Below, piece after piece: positions 18,277 to 28,805 of a stretch of DNA of 64,000 nt; positions within the stretch are counted from its first letter, which is position 1, and every line of letters starts with the position of its first letter. The notes under the pieces were generated by a model. That model made no database searches. It was not told where the DNA came from and was given only the letters and a program-made list of their open reading frames with translations. The DNA is taken from positions 124,001-188,000 of the forward strand of contig NZ_BCUD01000001.1 of assembly GCF_001591105.1 (NCBI RefSeq), in the 5' to 3' direction. A program made the translations under genes and the position numbers. This DNA is from Vibrio nereis NBRC 15637. GTDB lineage: Bacteria; Pseudomonadota; Gammaproteobacteria; Enterobacterales; Vibrionaceae.

Positions 18277-19470
18277 ATGCAACAGCGATTTAAAACACTC
18301 GATACACTTTTACAAATTCAACAAGAGCTTTGGCGCTTTGAGCCATTTTTTCAGAGTTTAAATGATCAGCTTCCGTGGGCAGAACAGCACCCTAAGCTGT
18401 GTGATTGGCTCAATTCGTTAACCAGTGAGCAAATTGACGAGCTGAAAGGTGATACACCTAAGCTGGTGGATTCTATTGCAACGCACCTTCCAAACATCCA
18501 TTCTCTTATTTCACTGAGCAACCTTGAGCGTATTTCTCTAAAAGGAATAGAATTAGAGCGGGGTGTGGACTCCGGTGTGCCTGGTCGAAAGTTGACACAG
18601 ATCGTTGCTATGGGGGAGGCGGCACTAACCCACCATAATGGGAGCGAGTGGCTAGAGTGGTGTTCAGGCAAAGGATTTCTTGGCCGTATTTTAGCCAGCC
18701 AAAGCCAGCAAAAAGTGACAAGCTTTGAATATCAACAGCCGCTATGTGATTCAGGCCAGGCTCAAGCAGACAGCCAAGGGTTGCCGATGACTTTTGTTCA
18801 AGGTGACGCGTTAACCGAGTCGGCTGAAAACGTTCTTAATCAACATCAACACGCGGTGGCTCTACATGCTTGTGGCGATCTCCATGTGTCACTCATCAAG
18901 AAAGGAGTAAGCCGAAACCTGCCTGCAATGACAATTTCTCCGTGCTGTTACCACCTCATTCAATCCGACCAGTACGAAGCGTTATCGCAATTGGGTAAAG
19001 CATCCAAGCTAAAACTCATTAAATCGGAGCTGCGAATCCCGCTTCAAGAAACCGTTACGGGCGGGGAACGCGTAAAAAGACATCGTTTCGAAGAGATGCG
19101 CTTTCGTCTCGGGTTTGACTTATTACTCCGTTCGGAGTGTGGTTTTGAACACTACGAGCCTGTGCCGAGTATTAAAAAGTCGATGTTATCTGAAGGGTTT
19201 AAAGCGTTTTGCCAATGGGCTGCGGCGCAAAAGAAAATTGCTCTGCCAGACGTGGATTTTAATGCGTATCTGGAACAGGGAGAAAGGCGCTATTGGCATA
19301 TGGAGCGCCTAAGCCTAGTGCAGCAAGTCTTTAGAAGAAGCATAGAACTTTGGCTGGTCTTAGATAAGGCCATGTACCTAGAACAAGAAGGCTATCACGT
19401 GACGGTTAAAGAATTTTGTTCTAAATCGGTTACGCCCCGCAATATATTGATTCAAGCTGAAAGAGAGTAA
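18277..19470 (+). CDS. SAM-dependent methyltransferase, GSTCD-like (Methyltransf_32)
   Basis: A 397-residue putative class I methyltransferase whose substrate is unknown. A helical N-terminal region (1-100) precedes the Rossmann core. SAM motif I is LEWCSGKGFLGRIL around residues 127-140. Later landmarks are HACGDLH near 200 and SPCCYHLI near 217, shared with the methyltransferase domain of human GSTCD. The region after about 240 is Arg/Lys-rich and helical (RVKRHRFEEMRFRLGFD). AGGGGGAAGC precedes the ATG. By remembered Vibrio gene content it is a core protein of unknown role; RNA or small-molecule substrates are both possible. Confidence 0.75.
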   Translation: MQQRFKTLDTLLQIQQELWRFEPFFQSLNDQLPWAEQHPKLCDWLNSLTSEQIDELKGDTPKLVDSIATHLPNIHSLISLSNLERISLKGIELERGVDSGVPGRKLTQIVAMGEAALTHHNGSEWLEWCSGKGFLGRILASQSQQKVTSFEYQQPLCDSGQAQADSQGLPMTFVQGDALTESAENVLNQHQHAVALHACGDLHVSLIKKGVSRNLPAMTISPCCYHLIQSDQYEALSQLGKASKLKLIKSELRIPLQETVTGGERVKRHRFEEMRFRLGFDLLLRSECGFEHYEPVPSIKKSMLSEGFKAFCQWAAAQKKIALPDVDFNAYLEQGERRYWHMERLSLVQQVFRRSIELWLVLDKAMYLEQEGYHVTVKEFCSKSVTPRNILIQAERE

Positions 19471-19488
19471 AACCGCGAGAAGTTACTT

Positions 19489-19616
19489 TTGTTGTGATGT
19501 TGTTAAATCCTGCTTCCCTTTCCTGCAACTTATTGGTAATAATGATTGTTATGAACACTAAATGTGCAATTTAAATAATAAATCTACAAATAATATCGCA
19601 CACAACATCACAACAA
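19489..19616. repeat. 15-bp inverted repeats spanning the trpX-like leader
   Basis: TTGTTGTGATGTTGT at 19489-19503 and its exact complement ACAACATCACAACAA at 19602-19616 are 98 bp apart, close to 11 helical turns centre to centre. The second copy ends 23 bp before the ABC binding-protein ATG. The pair could be two operators for a looping repressor, or could close a long leader RNA stem. It does not resemble the TrpR operator. Confidence 0.5.
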
Positions 19617-19639
19617 TTTGCTGAATTCAAGGAGCTAAG

Positions 19640-20605
19640 ATGAAAGCAGGAAAAGTTATTGCGACCGCAGTATTAGCAGGGGCTGCACTTCTCTCTTCAA
19701 CCAGTATCATGGCTAAAACAGCCAAAGTTGCTGTTTCACAGATCGTAGAACACCCAGCGTTGGACGCTACCCGTCAGGGACTCGTAGATGGTTTAAAAGC
19801 AAAAGGATACGAGCAGGGTAAAAATCTAGAATTTGACTATAAAACGGCGCAGGGTAACCCAGCGATTGCGGTACAGATTGCACGCCAATACGTGGGTGAA
19901 CAGCCAGATGTATTGGTTGGTATTGCAACCCCGACAGCGCAAGCATTGGTGTCTGCGACTCGTTCGATTCCCGTTGTGTTCACTGCAGTTACCGATCCCG
20001 TAGGCGCGAAACTGGTGAAACAGCTTGAACAACCTGGGCAAAATGTTACTGGTCTTTCTGACCTTTCTCCTGTTACTCAGCATGTTGAACTTATCAAAGA
20101 AATCTTACCAAACGCTAAGTCTATTGGTGTGGTCTTCAACCCAGGTGAAGCTAATGCTGTCGCGTTGGTGGATCTCCTTAAACAAAGTGCGGAAGCGCAT
20201 GGTCTGAAAGTGGTGGAAGCAACTGCGCTAAAAAGTGCTGATGTCCAATCAGCGACACAAGCTATTGCAGACAAATCTGATGTGATTTATGCCCCAACTG
20301 ACAATACAGTGGCAAGTGCGATCGAAGGAATGATTGTGGCGGCAACTCAATCGAAAACACCGGTATTGGCAGGTGCGACGTCTTATGTCGAAAAAGGTGC
20401 CATTGCCGGCCTAGGTTTTGATTACTACCAAGTGGGTGTACAAACAGCAGAGTACGTAGCTGCGATTCTTCAAGGTAGTGAGCCTGGCTCGCTAGATGTG
20501 AAAGTAGCCGAGGGTTCTGATCTGGTTGTGAATAAAGCAGCGGCAGACAAATTGGGTATGACTATCCCGCAATCTGTACTTGATCGCGCAACCAGCGTGA
20601 AGTAA
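19640..20605 (+). CDS. ABC transporter substrate-binding protein, TrpX-like
   Basis: Binding protein of a three-gene importer, 321 residues, with a signal peptide (residues 1-25, cleaved after IMA) and no lipobox. The fold is the ABC_sub_bind family (PF04392; VC1101 in V. cholerae from memory). Landmarks are VGIATPTAQAL, IPVVFTAVTDPVGAKLV, NVTGLSDLSPV and IYAPTDNTVASA. Streptococcal relatives bind tryptophan, so an aromatic amino acid is a fair guess for the ligand. The gene starts after AAGGAGCTAAG. The permease and ATPase genes follow, and the inverted-repeat leader lies before it. Confidence 0.85.
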   Translation: MKAGKVIATAVLAGAALLSSTSIMAKTAKVAVSQIVEHPALDATRQGLVDGLKAKGYEQGKNLEFDYKTAQGNPAIAVQIARQYVGEQPDVLVGIATPTAQALVSATRSIPVVFTAVTDPVGAKLVKQLEQPGQNVTGLSDLSPVTQHVELIKEILPNAKSIGVVFNPGEANAVALVDLLKQSAEAHGLKVVEATALKSADVQSATQAIADKSDVIYAPTDNTVASAIEGMIVAATQSKTPVLAGATSYVEKGAIAGLGFDYYQVGVQTAEYVAAILQGSEPGSLDVKVAEGSDLVVNKAAADKLGMTIPQSVLDRATSVK

Positions 20606-20669
20606 TCCCCCTAAATCAGGAGAGCACAGGTCTGTGTTCTCCTGTCCTCTAGCAGAAAAGGGAGTTTGT

Positions 20670-21614
20670 ATGTCTGCTTTTGCATTTTTTGGGGCACTGG
20701 AAATTGGGTTGTTATACGGCTTGGTTGCTCTGGGTGTCTACCTGACTTTTCGCGTTCTCGACTTTCCTGATTTAAGTGTTGATGGCAGTTTTCCAATGGG
20801 CGCTGCGGTGGCGGCAACCGCCATTGTTGCGGGTATCAACCCTTGGGTCGCGACAGGCATGGCCATTATTGCCGGTGCTATGACTGGTTGGGTGACCGCA
20901 TTTCTTGCCGTTCGCTGCGGTATTCTCCATTTGCTTGCATCTATCTTAACCATGATCGCGGCATTTTCGATCAATATTCGCATCATGGGACGCCCTAACG
21001 TCGCGCTGCTGGGTGAAGAAACCATTCTGACACCCTTTGAAACCATGGGTGACCCAATGCTAATACGTCCCCTCGTCGTGGGACTTTTAGTATTGATCTC
21101 TGCTTGGTTTGTCGTGCGTCTACTCAACAGTGATTTCGGCCTAGGCCTGAGAGCAACGGGTGTCAATGCGCGGATGGTTAAAGCACAAGGTGCAAGTACA
21201 GCTTTTTATACTTATTTTGGCTTAGCACTTTCTAACGGTTTTGTTGGGTTTTCCGGGGCGTTGTTTGCACAAACAAACAGTTTTGCTGATGTAACCTCTG
21301 GGGTTGGGACGATCGTTGTGGGCTTAGCGGCGGTGATCTTAGGTCAAACGTTGATTCCAGGACGCAAGATTTGGGTTGCTGTGCTCGCGGTCGTTCTCGG
21401 CTCTGTGCTTTACAGGCTTGCCGTTGCGTTTGCTTTAAGCTCAGGCATGTTTGGTTTGCAAGCGTCTGATTTGAACCTAGTGACAGCCGTTCTGGTTGCA
21501 TTTGCTCTGATCGCACCAAAAATCAAAGGTAACTTGAAAGCAAAAAAGGCTAATACTCCTGTTAAAGAACAACAGGCAGTAGAGGGAAGTAAGAAATCAG
21601 GAGATGTTGCATGA
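20670..21614 (+). CDS. ABC transporter permease, TrpY-like (BPD_transp_2)
   Basis: Permease of the importer, 314 residues from the ATG at 20670, preceded by AAAAGGGAG; an in-frame start at 20634 lacks a ribosome site and adds an unrelated segment. The protein is a chain of about 8-9 transmembrane helices with the Gly/Ala-rich pattern of sugar/branched-chain-type permeases. The coupling-loop-like stretch is GLGLRATGVNARMVKAQG. A charged tail (KAKKANTPVKEQQAVEGSKKSG) is cytoplasmic. Its stop overlaps the ATPase start by 4 nt. Confidence 0.85.
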   Translation: MSAFAFFGALEIGLLYGLVALGVYLTFRVLDFPDLSVDGSFPMGAAVAATAIVAGINPWVATGMAIIAGAMTGWVTAFLAVRCGILHLLASILTMIAAFSINIRIMGRPNVALLGEETILTPFETMGDPMLIRPLVVGLLVLISAWFVVRLLNSDFGLGLRATGVNARMVKAQGASTAFYTYFGLALSNGFVGFSGALFAQTNSFADVTSGVGTIVVGLAAVILGQTLIPGRKIWVAVLAVVLGSVLYRLAVAFALSSGMFGLQASDLNLVTAVLVAFALIAPKIKGNLKAKKANTPVKEQQAVEGSKKSGDVA

Positions 21615-22405
21615 TTCGGCTGGAAAATATTCAAGTTACTTTTAATCCGGGCACCATTCTTGAAAATAAAGCGCTTAGAGGCGTCTCGCTTGAAGTCCCT
21701 GAGCATCAATTTTTAACGGTAATCGGTTCCAATGGTGCGGGGAAGTCGACACTGCTTGGTGCCGTGACGGGTGAAACGCCCATGGTCGGTGGCAAGGTGA
21801 TCATTGATGAGCAGGATGTGACACGGCAAAGTGTCGATCAGCGAGCCAAGCAATGTGCACGAGTTTTCCAAGATCCTTTAGCGGGTACTTGTGGTGAACT
21901 AACCATCGAAGAGAATATGGCGCTCGCTTACATGCGTGGTAAAAGACGTGGCTGGAGTTTGTCATTATCGGCCCAACGCAGAAAGCTCTTTCAAGAACGG
22001 ATCAGTATTCTTGGTCTTGGGCTTGAAGATAGGCTAGGAGACAGTATCGGTTTGTTGTCTGGTGGGCAACGCCAAGCGGTGAGTCTTGTCATGGCAACGC
22101 TCTCAGACAGTAAGCTTCTCTTGTTGGATGAACACACGGCTGCGCTGGATCCTCGCATGGCGGCTTTTATTATCGACTTAACCAACACGATCGTGAAAGA
22201 GTTTAACCTGACGGTAATGATGGTGACGCACTCGATGAAAGACGCGCTCGCATGTGGTGACAGAACCGTGATGCTCCACCAAGGCGAGATTGTTTTGGAT
22301 GTAGCGGGGGACCAGCGAGCAAATATGCAAGTGCCGGATCTACTGGAGATGTTCTCGAAAGTCAGAGGGGAAGAGCTGGCCGATGATAGCCTTCTGCTTA
22401 ACTAA
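21611..22405 (+). CDS. ABC transporter ATP-binding protein, TrpZ-like
   Basis: ATPase of the three-gene importer, 264 residues. Walker A GSNGAGKS is at residues 39-46, the signature LSGGQRQA near 146-153 and Walker B LLLLDEHTAALD near 166-177, all intact. His follows the catalytic Glu where many ABC ATPases have Pro. The start ATG overlaps the permease stop (ATGA), so translation is coupled. A strong terminator follows, closing the operon before the convergent dusC. Confidence 0.88.
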   Translation: MIRLENIQVTFNPGTILENKALRGVSLEVPEHQFLTVIGSNGAGKSTLLGAVTGETPMVGGKVIIDEQDVTRQSVDQRAKQCARVFQDPLAGTCGELTIEENMALAYMRGKRRGWSLSLSAQRRKLFQERISILGLGLEDRLGDSIGLLSGGQRQAVSLVMATLSDSKLLLLDEHTAALDPRMAAFIIDLTNTIVKEFNLTVMMVTHSMKDALACGDRTVMLHQGEIVLDVAGDQRANMQVPDLLEMFSKVRGEELADDSLLLN

Positions 22406-22428
22406 AGGAATATTGTCCTAATTAAAAG

Positions 22429-22463
22429 CAACAAGCCCATCATTTCAATGATGGGCTTGTTTT
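22429..22463. terminator. bidirectional terminator, ABC operon / dusC
   Basis: A 13-bp perfect stem (ACAAGCCCATCAT and ATGATGGGCTTGT) with a TTCA loop is flanked by short A and T runs. Confidence 0.88.
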
Positions 22464-22492
22464 ATATCGAAGCGGACAAAGTGAAACTCGCT

Positions 22493-23446
22493 TTACGCTG
22501 CGGCCAATTGCTTTTGATACTCGGTAATATGTTCAACAATCGGCTCTGCTTTATTGAAGGTTCGAATATCACGGAACAGGGCCGCCGCTTCAGGGTACTC
22601 TTGGCGTAAGTAAGAGAACCACTGCTTAACGCGGTTTGGATAGTAAAGGCCTTTATCGCCTTTCATTTCGTATTGAGAGTAAACCAGCAAGAGCTTCACA
22701 ACTTCCGGCCAAGGCATCGCAGTATGGTTATGCTTTACCACATTGCCTAGGTTGGGAACGTTAAACGCACCGCGGCACACCATCAATGAATCCACCCCGG
22801 TGGTGTCGATACAAGCTTGCCCATCTTCGTAGTTCCAAATTTCACCATTGGCAATCAATGGAATGGAAAAGCGTTGGCGAATTTGGCCAATATAGTCCCA
22901 CTTGATCTCACTGGCTTTGTATCCACCGGTTTTGGTGCGCGCATGAACCGTCAGCTCATTAGCACCGGCTTGCTCCACGGCATCAACAATTTCGAAGCAA
23001 TCTTCAGGGTTTTCCCAACCAAGGCGGATTTTCGCGGTCACGGGAATATTACTCGGAACGGCGTCACGACAGGCTTTAACGACACGATGAATAAGCTCTG
23101 GATGCTGTAGCAGTGCCGCGCCACCTTTGCTCTTATTCACAAGCTTAGCCGGGCAGCCAAAGTTCAGATCAATACCTTTTGCTCCCAGTTCAGCTGCTTT
23201 TATCGCATTTTCTGCCATCCAGTGTGGGTCTTGCCCTAACAGCTGGATATGAACAGGGACGCCAGATTTGGTTTGGGATCCTTGAAGCAGTTCTGGGCAT
23301 AGACGGTGAAATACGTGATCAGGCAGCAACTGATCGACGACCCGAACAAACTCAGTGACACACAAATCATAGTCATTGATATCGGTTAAGATCTCACGCA
23401 TCAAATGGTCTAATACGCCCTCCATCGGGCCAAGAACTACTCGCAT
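22493..23446 (-). CDS. dusC: tRNA-dihydrouridine(16) synthase
   Basis: FMN-dependent reduction of U16 in tRNA. The product is 317 residues from the ATG at 23446; an in-frame GTG at 23467 would add seven residues and lacks a ribosome site, while AAAGGCG precedes the chosen ATG. The N-terminus [18 protein letters not shown] is the DusC pattern. The catalytic Cys is Cys98 in [22 protein letters not shown]-phosphate landmarks follow ([32 protein letters not shown]). It converges with the ABC operon. Confidence 0.93.
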   Translation of the reverse strand: MRVVLGPMEGVLDHLMREILTDINDYDLCVTEFVRVVDQLLPDHVFHRLCPELLQGSQTKSGVPVHIQLLGQDPHWMAENAIKAAELGAKGIDLNFGCPAKLVNKSKGGAALLQHPELIHRVVKACRDAVPSNIPVTAKIRLGWENPEDCFEIVDAVEQAGANELTVHARTKTGGYKASEIKWDYIGQIRQRFSIPLIANGEIWNYEDGQACIDTTGVDSLMVCRGAFNVPNLGNVVKHNHTAMPWPEVVKLLLVYSQYEMKGDKGLYYPNRVKQWFSYLRQEYPEAAALFRDIRTFNKAEPIVEHITEYQKQLAAA

Positions 23447-23623
23447 ATAATAAACGCCTTTATTCACGGAGGCGTGATTTTAGAGGTAACGCAAGCAAAA
23501 GTCACTGAGTAGCGAAGATCTGAGCGCAAATCTTTTCTTTATCTCTCGATAAGCCAGCCAGTGGCCCGAGGGCTTACATAAGGTTATAATGCGCCGTTAT
23601 CCGTGAATCACTAGAAGTAAATA

Positions 23624-24238
23624 ATGAAGTATCAACTACTGACACTGCCTGAGTCATACTGCCAAGAGTCACCATATTTTCTGGAAGGTTTAACATTAGC
23701 AGCCAACATGACAACCAAGCCGCTTGCGCCGGAAAGCTGGCTGGCCAATGTGTTTGCAGAGCATGCTAATGACGTAAGAAAATTGGTGGAAGAGCACATT
23801 ACTCATCAATACCACGTGTTAAAGAGAAATGAGTACTCACTGACTGAGCTGCTTGACTCACAAGAGAAACGTGAACAACTTGCTGATGTCGCGGAAGGCT
23901 TTATGACATTGTGGCCAACGGTTGAAGAGCAGTGGCAAGATGTGCAAATCGGTGATGGCACTGTGCGTATGATGCAAGCTATGCTGACCTCATTTATGCT
24001 GGCGATTGACGAAGAGCAAACTCAAGCACAAATGAAAGCATCTGGTATTGAAATACCACCATCGCTGACGGATTTTGTTGACCAGCTTGATCTTATGATT
24101 GCAGAGGTGGCTCACGCGGCTGATGAAGTGATGGTCGGTGCGAAATCGCAAAGCGTTAACCCTTTTAAAGACATTGGTCGCAACGATGAGTGCCCATGCA
24201 GCAGCGGTAAAAAATTCAAGCAATGCTGCGGGAAATAG
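23624..24238 (+). CDS. YecA/UPF0149-like protein with SEC-C zinc motif
   Basis: A 204-residue cytosolic protein. Residues 1-170 are helical and match the YgfB/YecA (UPF0149) type. The C-terminal SEC-C motif, DECPCSSGKKFKQCCG, is complete with four Cys and resembles the zinc motif at the SecA C-terminus; YecA-type SEC-C domains bind metal and touch ribosomes or SecB-like partners in E. coli. The Vibrio protein's role is not known. It lies 82 bp before lolA, a position held by ftsK in enteric bacteria. Confidence 0.8.
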   Translation: MKYQLLTLPESYCQESPYFLEGLTLAANMTTKPLAPESWLANVFAEHANDVRKLVEEHITHQYHVLKRNEYSLTELLDSQEKREQLADVAEGFMTLWPTVEEQWQDVQIGDGTVRMMQAMLTSFMLAIDEEQTQAQMKASGIEIPPSLTDFVDQLDLMIAEVAHAADEVMVGAKSQSVNPFKDIGRNDECPCSSGKKFKQCCGK

Positions 24239-24320
24239 AACAAAGTTAACTTTTCTCGGTCAAACTTATCCGTAATAGAAGCTATAAACGCGTTATCTGC
24301 GTCTAAAAAGGATACAAATA

Positions 24321-24917
24321 ATGAAAAAACTAGCCGCGTTGCTATTGATGAGTTGTTCAGTTTTTGCCGCACCTAAAGATGAACTGAACCAACGCCTACA
24401 ACAAACAGAAGGCTTCAGTGCAGACTTTTCTCAGCAGGTGATAAGCCCAGAAGGCGATGTTGTGATGGAAGGAGAAGGGGAGGTCGAAATTTCTCGCCCA
24501 AGCTTGTTCCGTTGGACAACCACGACACCGGATGAGAATGTACTGGTTTCAGATGGCAAAACGCTGTGGTACTACAGCCCGTTTATTGAGCAAGTCAGTA
24601 TTTACTGGCAAGAGCAAGCGACAGAACAAACCCCGTTTATCTTATTGACCCGTAACCGTGCCAGTGATTGGGAAAACTATCGTGTCTCTCAACAAGGCGA
24701 TGTATTTACACTGATACCAACGGCAGTCGACTCAAACCAAGGTAAGTTTGAGCTCGAGATTGATAAAAAAGGGGCGGTGAAAGGGTTTAGTGTCATCGAG
24801 CAAGATGGCCAAAACAGCACGTTCAAGTTCAATAATATTGACCTAACCAAGCCGAAAGCAGATCGTTTTACCTTTACTATTCCAAACGGTGTTGAGGTAG
24901 ACGACCAAAGGAATTAA
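24321..24917 (+). CDS. lolA: outer-membrane lipoprotein carrier protein
   Basis: Periplasmic chaperone carrying lipoproteins from LolCDE to LolB. The product is 198 residues with a signal peptide ([16 protein letters not shown], then APKDEL). The mature half-barrel has family landmarks: [45 protein letters not shown] (as a pattern), and the C-terminal [15 protein letters not shown] ribosome site (AAAAGGAT) precedes the ATG. Only two bases separate it from rarA, whose ribosome site lies in the lolA end. The order lolA-rarA-serS is the general gammaproteobacterial one. Confidence 0.95.
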   Translation: MKKLAALLLMSCSVFAAPKDELNQRLQQTEGFSADFSQQVISPEGDVVMEGEGEVEISRPSLFRWTTTTPDENVLVSDGKTLWYYSPFIEQVSIYWQEQATEQTPFILLTRNRASDWENYRVSQQGDVFTLIPTAVDSNQGKFELEIDKKGAVKGFSVIEQDGQNSTFKFNNIDLTKPKADRFTFTIPNGVEVDDQRN

Positions 24918-24919
24918 CA

Positions 24920-26266
24920 GTGAGTAACTACTCGTTAGACTTTTCAGGGGACGAAGATTTTCGTCCCCTTGCTGCTAGAATGCGTCCACAAAATTTGGAG
25001 CAATACATTGGGCAGCAACACATACTTGGCCAAGGTAAGCCACTGCGCAGAGCATTAGAAGCGGGCCACATTCACTCAATGATCTTGTGGGGACCGCCGG
25101 GCACAGGTAAAACTACCCTGGCAGAAGTGGCCGCGAACTACGCGAATGCAGAGGTAGAGCGAGTCTCAGCCGTGACCTCTGGCGTGAAAGAGATCCGCGC
25201 TGCGATAGAGAAAGCGCGTGAAAACAAAATGGCTGGGCGACGCACTATCTTATTTGTGGATGAGGTGCACCGATTCAATAAATCCCAGCAAGATGCGTTT
25301 TTACCGCACATTGAAGATGGCACCGTGACATTCATTGGCGCGACGACAGAAAACCCTTCTTTTGAATTAAACAACGCACTGCTTTCTCGTGCGCGTGTGT
25401 ACAAACTGACTTCTTTAGCCAAAGAAGACATCAGTCAAGCCTTAGACCAAGCGATTAATGATACCGAGCGTGGCTTAGGTCAGGTGAAGGCCGAGTTTGT
25501 CGACAATGTCCTCGATAGGTTGTCAGAGTTGGTGAATGGTGATGCGCGTATGTCGCTGAACTACCTAGAACTTCTGTACGATATGGCTCAGGAAAATGAT
25601 CAGGGCGCCAAACGCATCACGCTGCAGCTCCTAGCCGAAGTGGCTGGTGAGAAAGTATCCCGTTTCGATAACAAAGGTGATATTTGGTACGACTTAATCT
25701 CAGCGGTGCATAAATCCATTCGTGGCTCAAACCCTGATGCTGCTTTGTATTGGTCGGCGCGTATGATTGCCGCAGGCTGTGACCCGCTCTACATCGCTCG
25801 CCGATTACTTGCGATAGCATCTGAGGATGTAGGCAATGCGGACCCACGAGCGATGCAAGTGGCGTTATCGGCATGGGATTGTTTTACACGTGTCGGCCCT
25901 GCAGAAGGTGAACGCGCCATTGCCCAAGCGATTGTCTATTTAGCCTGTGCGCCGAAAAGTAATGCGGTATATACCGCTTGGAAACAAGCACTAAGCGATG
26001 CTCATAATCATCCAGAGTATGAAGTACCACCGCATTTGCGAAATGCACCAACCAACTTGATGAAAGATTTGGGCTACGGTGCTGAGTATCGTTACGCGCA
26101 TGATGAGCCCGGCGCATACGCGGCGGGTGAGCAGTATCTCCCGCCAGAAATGAGCGATACGCGCTACTATTATCCGACTAATCGTGGTTTAGAAACGAAA
26201 ATTGGCGAAAAGTTAGATTACTTGGCTAGTTTGGATGCAAAAAGCCCACAAAAGCGCTATGAATAA
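24920..26266 (+). CDS. rarA: replication-associated recombination protein A (AAA ATPase)
   Basis: RarA (MgsA/WRNIP1 family) acts at stalled forks and interacts with SSB. The product is 448 residues, starting at GTG 24920 with AAAGGA just upstream inside the lolA end. Walker A is GPPGTGKTT near residues 57-65, Walker [11 protein letters not shown] near 108-117, and sensor 1 [10 protein letters not shown] near 136-145. The C-terminal tetramerisation region includes [25 protein letters not shown] and [13 protein letters not shown], as in E. coli RarA (447). It is probably co-transcribed with lolA. Confidence 0.95.
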   Translation: MSNYSLDFSGDEDFRPLAARMRPQNLEQYIGQQHILGQGKPLRRALEAGHIHSMILWGPPGTGKTTLAEVAANYANAEVERVSAVTSGVKEIRAAIEKARENKMAGRRTILFVDEVHRFNKSQQDAFLPHIEDGTVTFIGATTENPSFELNNALLSRARVYKLTSLAKEDISQALDQAINDTERGLGQVKAEFVDNVLDRLSELVNGDARMSLNYLELLYDMAQENDQGAKRITLQLLAEVAGEKVSRFDNKGDIWYDLISAVHKSIRGSNPDAALYWSARMIAAGCDPLYIARRLLAIASEDVGNADPRAMQVALSAWDCFTRVGPAEGERAIAQAIVYLACAPKSNAVYTAWKQALSDAHNHPEYEVPPHLRNAPTNLMKDLGYGAEYRYAHDEPGAYAAGEQYLPPEMSDTRYYYPTNRGLETKIGEKLDYLASLDAKSPQKRYE

Positions 26267-26305
26267 GCGCCTTTTTTGGATACATTTATTTGGTAAATTT
26301 TTTTA

Positions 26306-27669
<1,364 letters not shown>

Positions 27670-27706
27670 TCGCAAGATTGGTTTTTATACACGATTAGCT
27701 AAAGTA

Positions 27707-27733
27707 AAGGCGACTCTTAGGAGTCGCCTTTTT
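27707..27733 (+). terminator. serS intrinsic terminator
   Basis: AAGGCGACTC and GAGTCGCCTT pair around TTAG and are followed by T residues. Confidence 0.88.
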
Positions 27734-27773
27734 AGTCTAGGTCTTAAGGGGGTAAAGACGCTAGCCTAATGGG

Positions 27774-28769
27774 TTACGACGCTTGATAGAGTGCTTGCAT
27801 CGTTTCTCTTACCACTTGCTCTGCGGGTTTCGGGTTATGCCCGAGATGCTCGATAGAGTCTTGTAGCTCAAAGATAAACTTGTGCTTGAGTGTGCGCTTT
27901 ACATTACTTCGGATGATTCTTGGACGGGTGTTCGTTTTCAGTGCTTCCGCTTCTGCTTGGTCGACCAAAGCATAAATCTCTTCTTCATTCAGGAGCTTCG
28001 GCGCAATCAAATCAGGGTTCACTTCGCGTGCAATCTCAATGATTTTGTCTGTGGTTACGGTTTCTGTGTTCGCTAATACGTAGCGCTTTCCTTTGACGCC
28101 ATATCGCGCTGCATTGATCATACCTTTTACTACGTCATTGACGTCGATCGGACTTAAGTATAATTCGTAAAGAAAAGGCATTTTCCCGTTTACGATGGCG
28201 GAAAAAGCGTCCAAAGATTCAGTGCTTGGTTGGTACTCCCCACCTAAAATTGTTGATGGAAGTACCGAGACCATATTGAGCTCCAATTCTTGTGCCACTT
28301 TCCACGCTTCTTGCTCTGCTAAGGTTTTGGCGCGGCAGTATGGATTGATTTGATCTGATACATTGTAGCCTTCAACGATGATCTCGTCAGAGGCATTGCG
28401 TTTGGTTTGCTCCAATGCGGCGATAGAGCTCACATATACTACGCGCTTTACGCCAGCCTCTTTCACGGCCTCAAGGATGTTGCGGGTACCGACGAGGTTT
28501 GGCTCAACAATTTCCGCTTCTTCATCTTCTGCCCAGTGCTTAAATACGGCAGCCACCTGATACAAGGTATCAACACCGTTAAGCGCTCGGAGCAAAGAGT
28601 TTTTATCGAGTAAGTCACAATACACGATATCGCAATCCACCCCTTGTAACGATTTGGCTTTGTCCGTGCTCCTGACACCTGCACGGACGTGATCTCCCTG
28701 CCTAACCAATGCTCTGACTAAGTTATTCCCGACATGGCCATTTGCGCCAGTGACTAAACATGTATTCAT
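27774..28769 (-). CDS. NAD(P)-dependent epimerase/reductase (dihydroflavonol reductase-like)
   Basis: A 331-residue extended short-chain dehydrogenase. The nucleotide-binding motif TGANGHVG is at residues 7-14, the catalytic YxxxK is Tyr144/Lys148 (YCRAK), and Ser114/115 (VYVSSIAALE) supplies the third residue. The substrate is unknown; dihydroflavonol-4-reductase, 3-beta-hydroxysteroid dehydrogenase and cinnamoyl-CoA reductase types share this pattern. It lies 36 bp after the MBL-fold gene on the same strand, and both are probably driven from the TetR-controlled divergent promoter. Confidence 0.85.
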   Translation of the reverse strand: MNTCLVTGANGHVGNNLVRALVRQGDHVRAGVRSTDKAKSLQGVDCDIVYCDLLDKNSLLRALNGVDTLYQVAAVFKHWAEDEEAEIVEPNLVGTRNILEAVKEAGVKRVVYVSSIAALEQTKRNASDEIIVEGYNVSDQINPYCRAKTLAEQEAWKVAQELELNMVSVLPSTILGGEYQPSTESLDAFSAIVNGKMPFLYELYLSPIDVNDVVKGMINAARYGVKGKRYVLANTETVTTDKIIEIAREVNPDLIAPKLLNEEEIYALVDQAEAEALKTNTRPRIIRSNVKRTLKHKFIFELQDSIEHLGHNPKPAEQVVRETMQALYQAS

Positions 28770-28805
28770 TGTATTCTCCTTGAAAGAAAGTCATCAATTG
28801 ATCAT

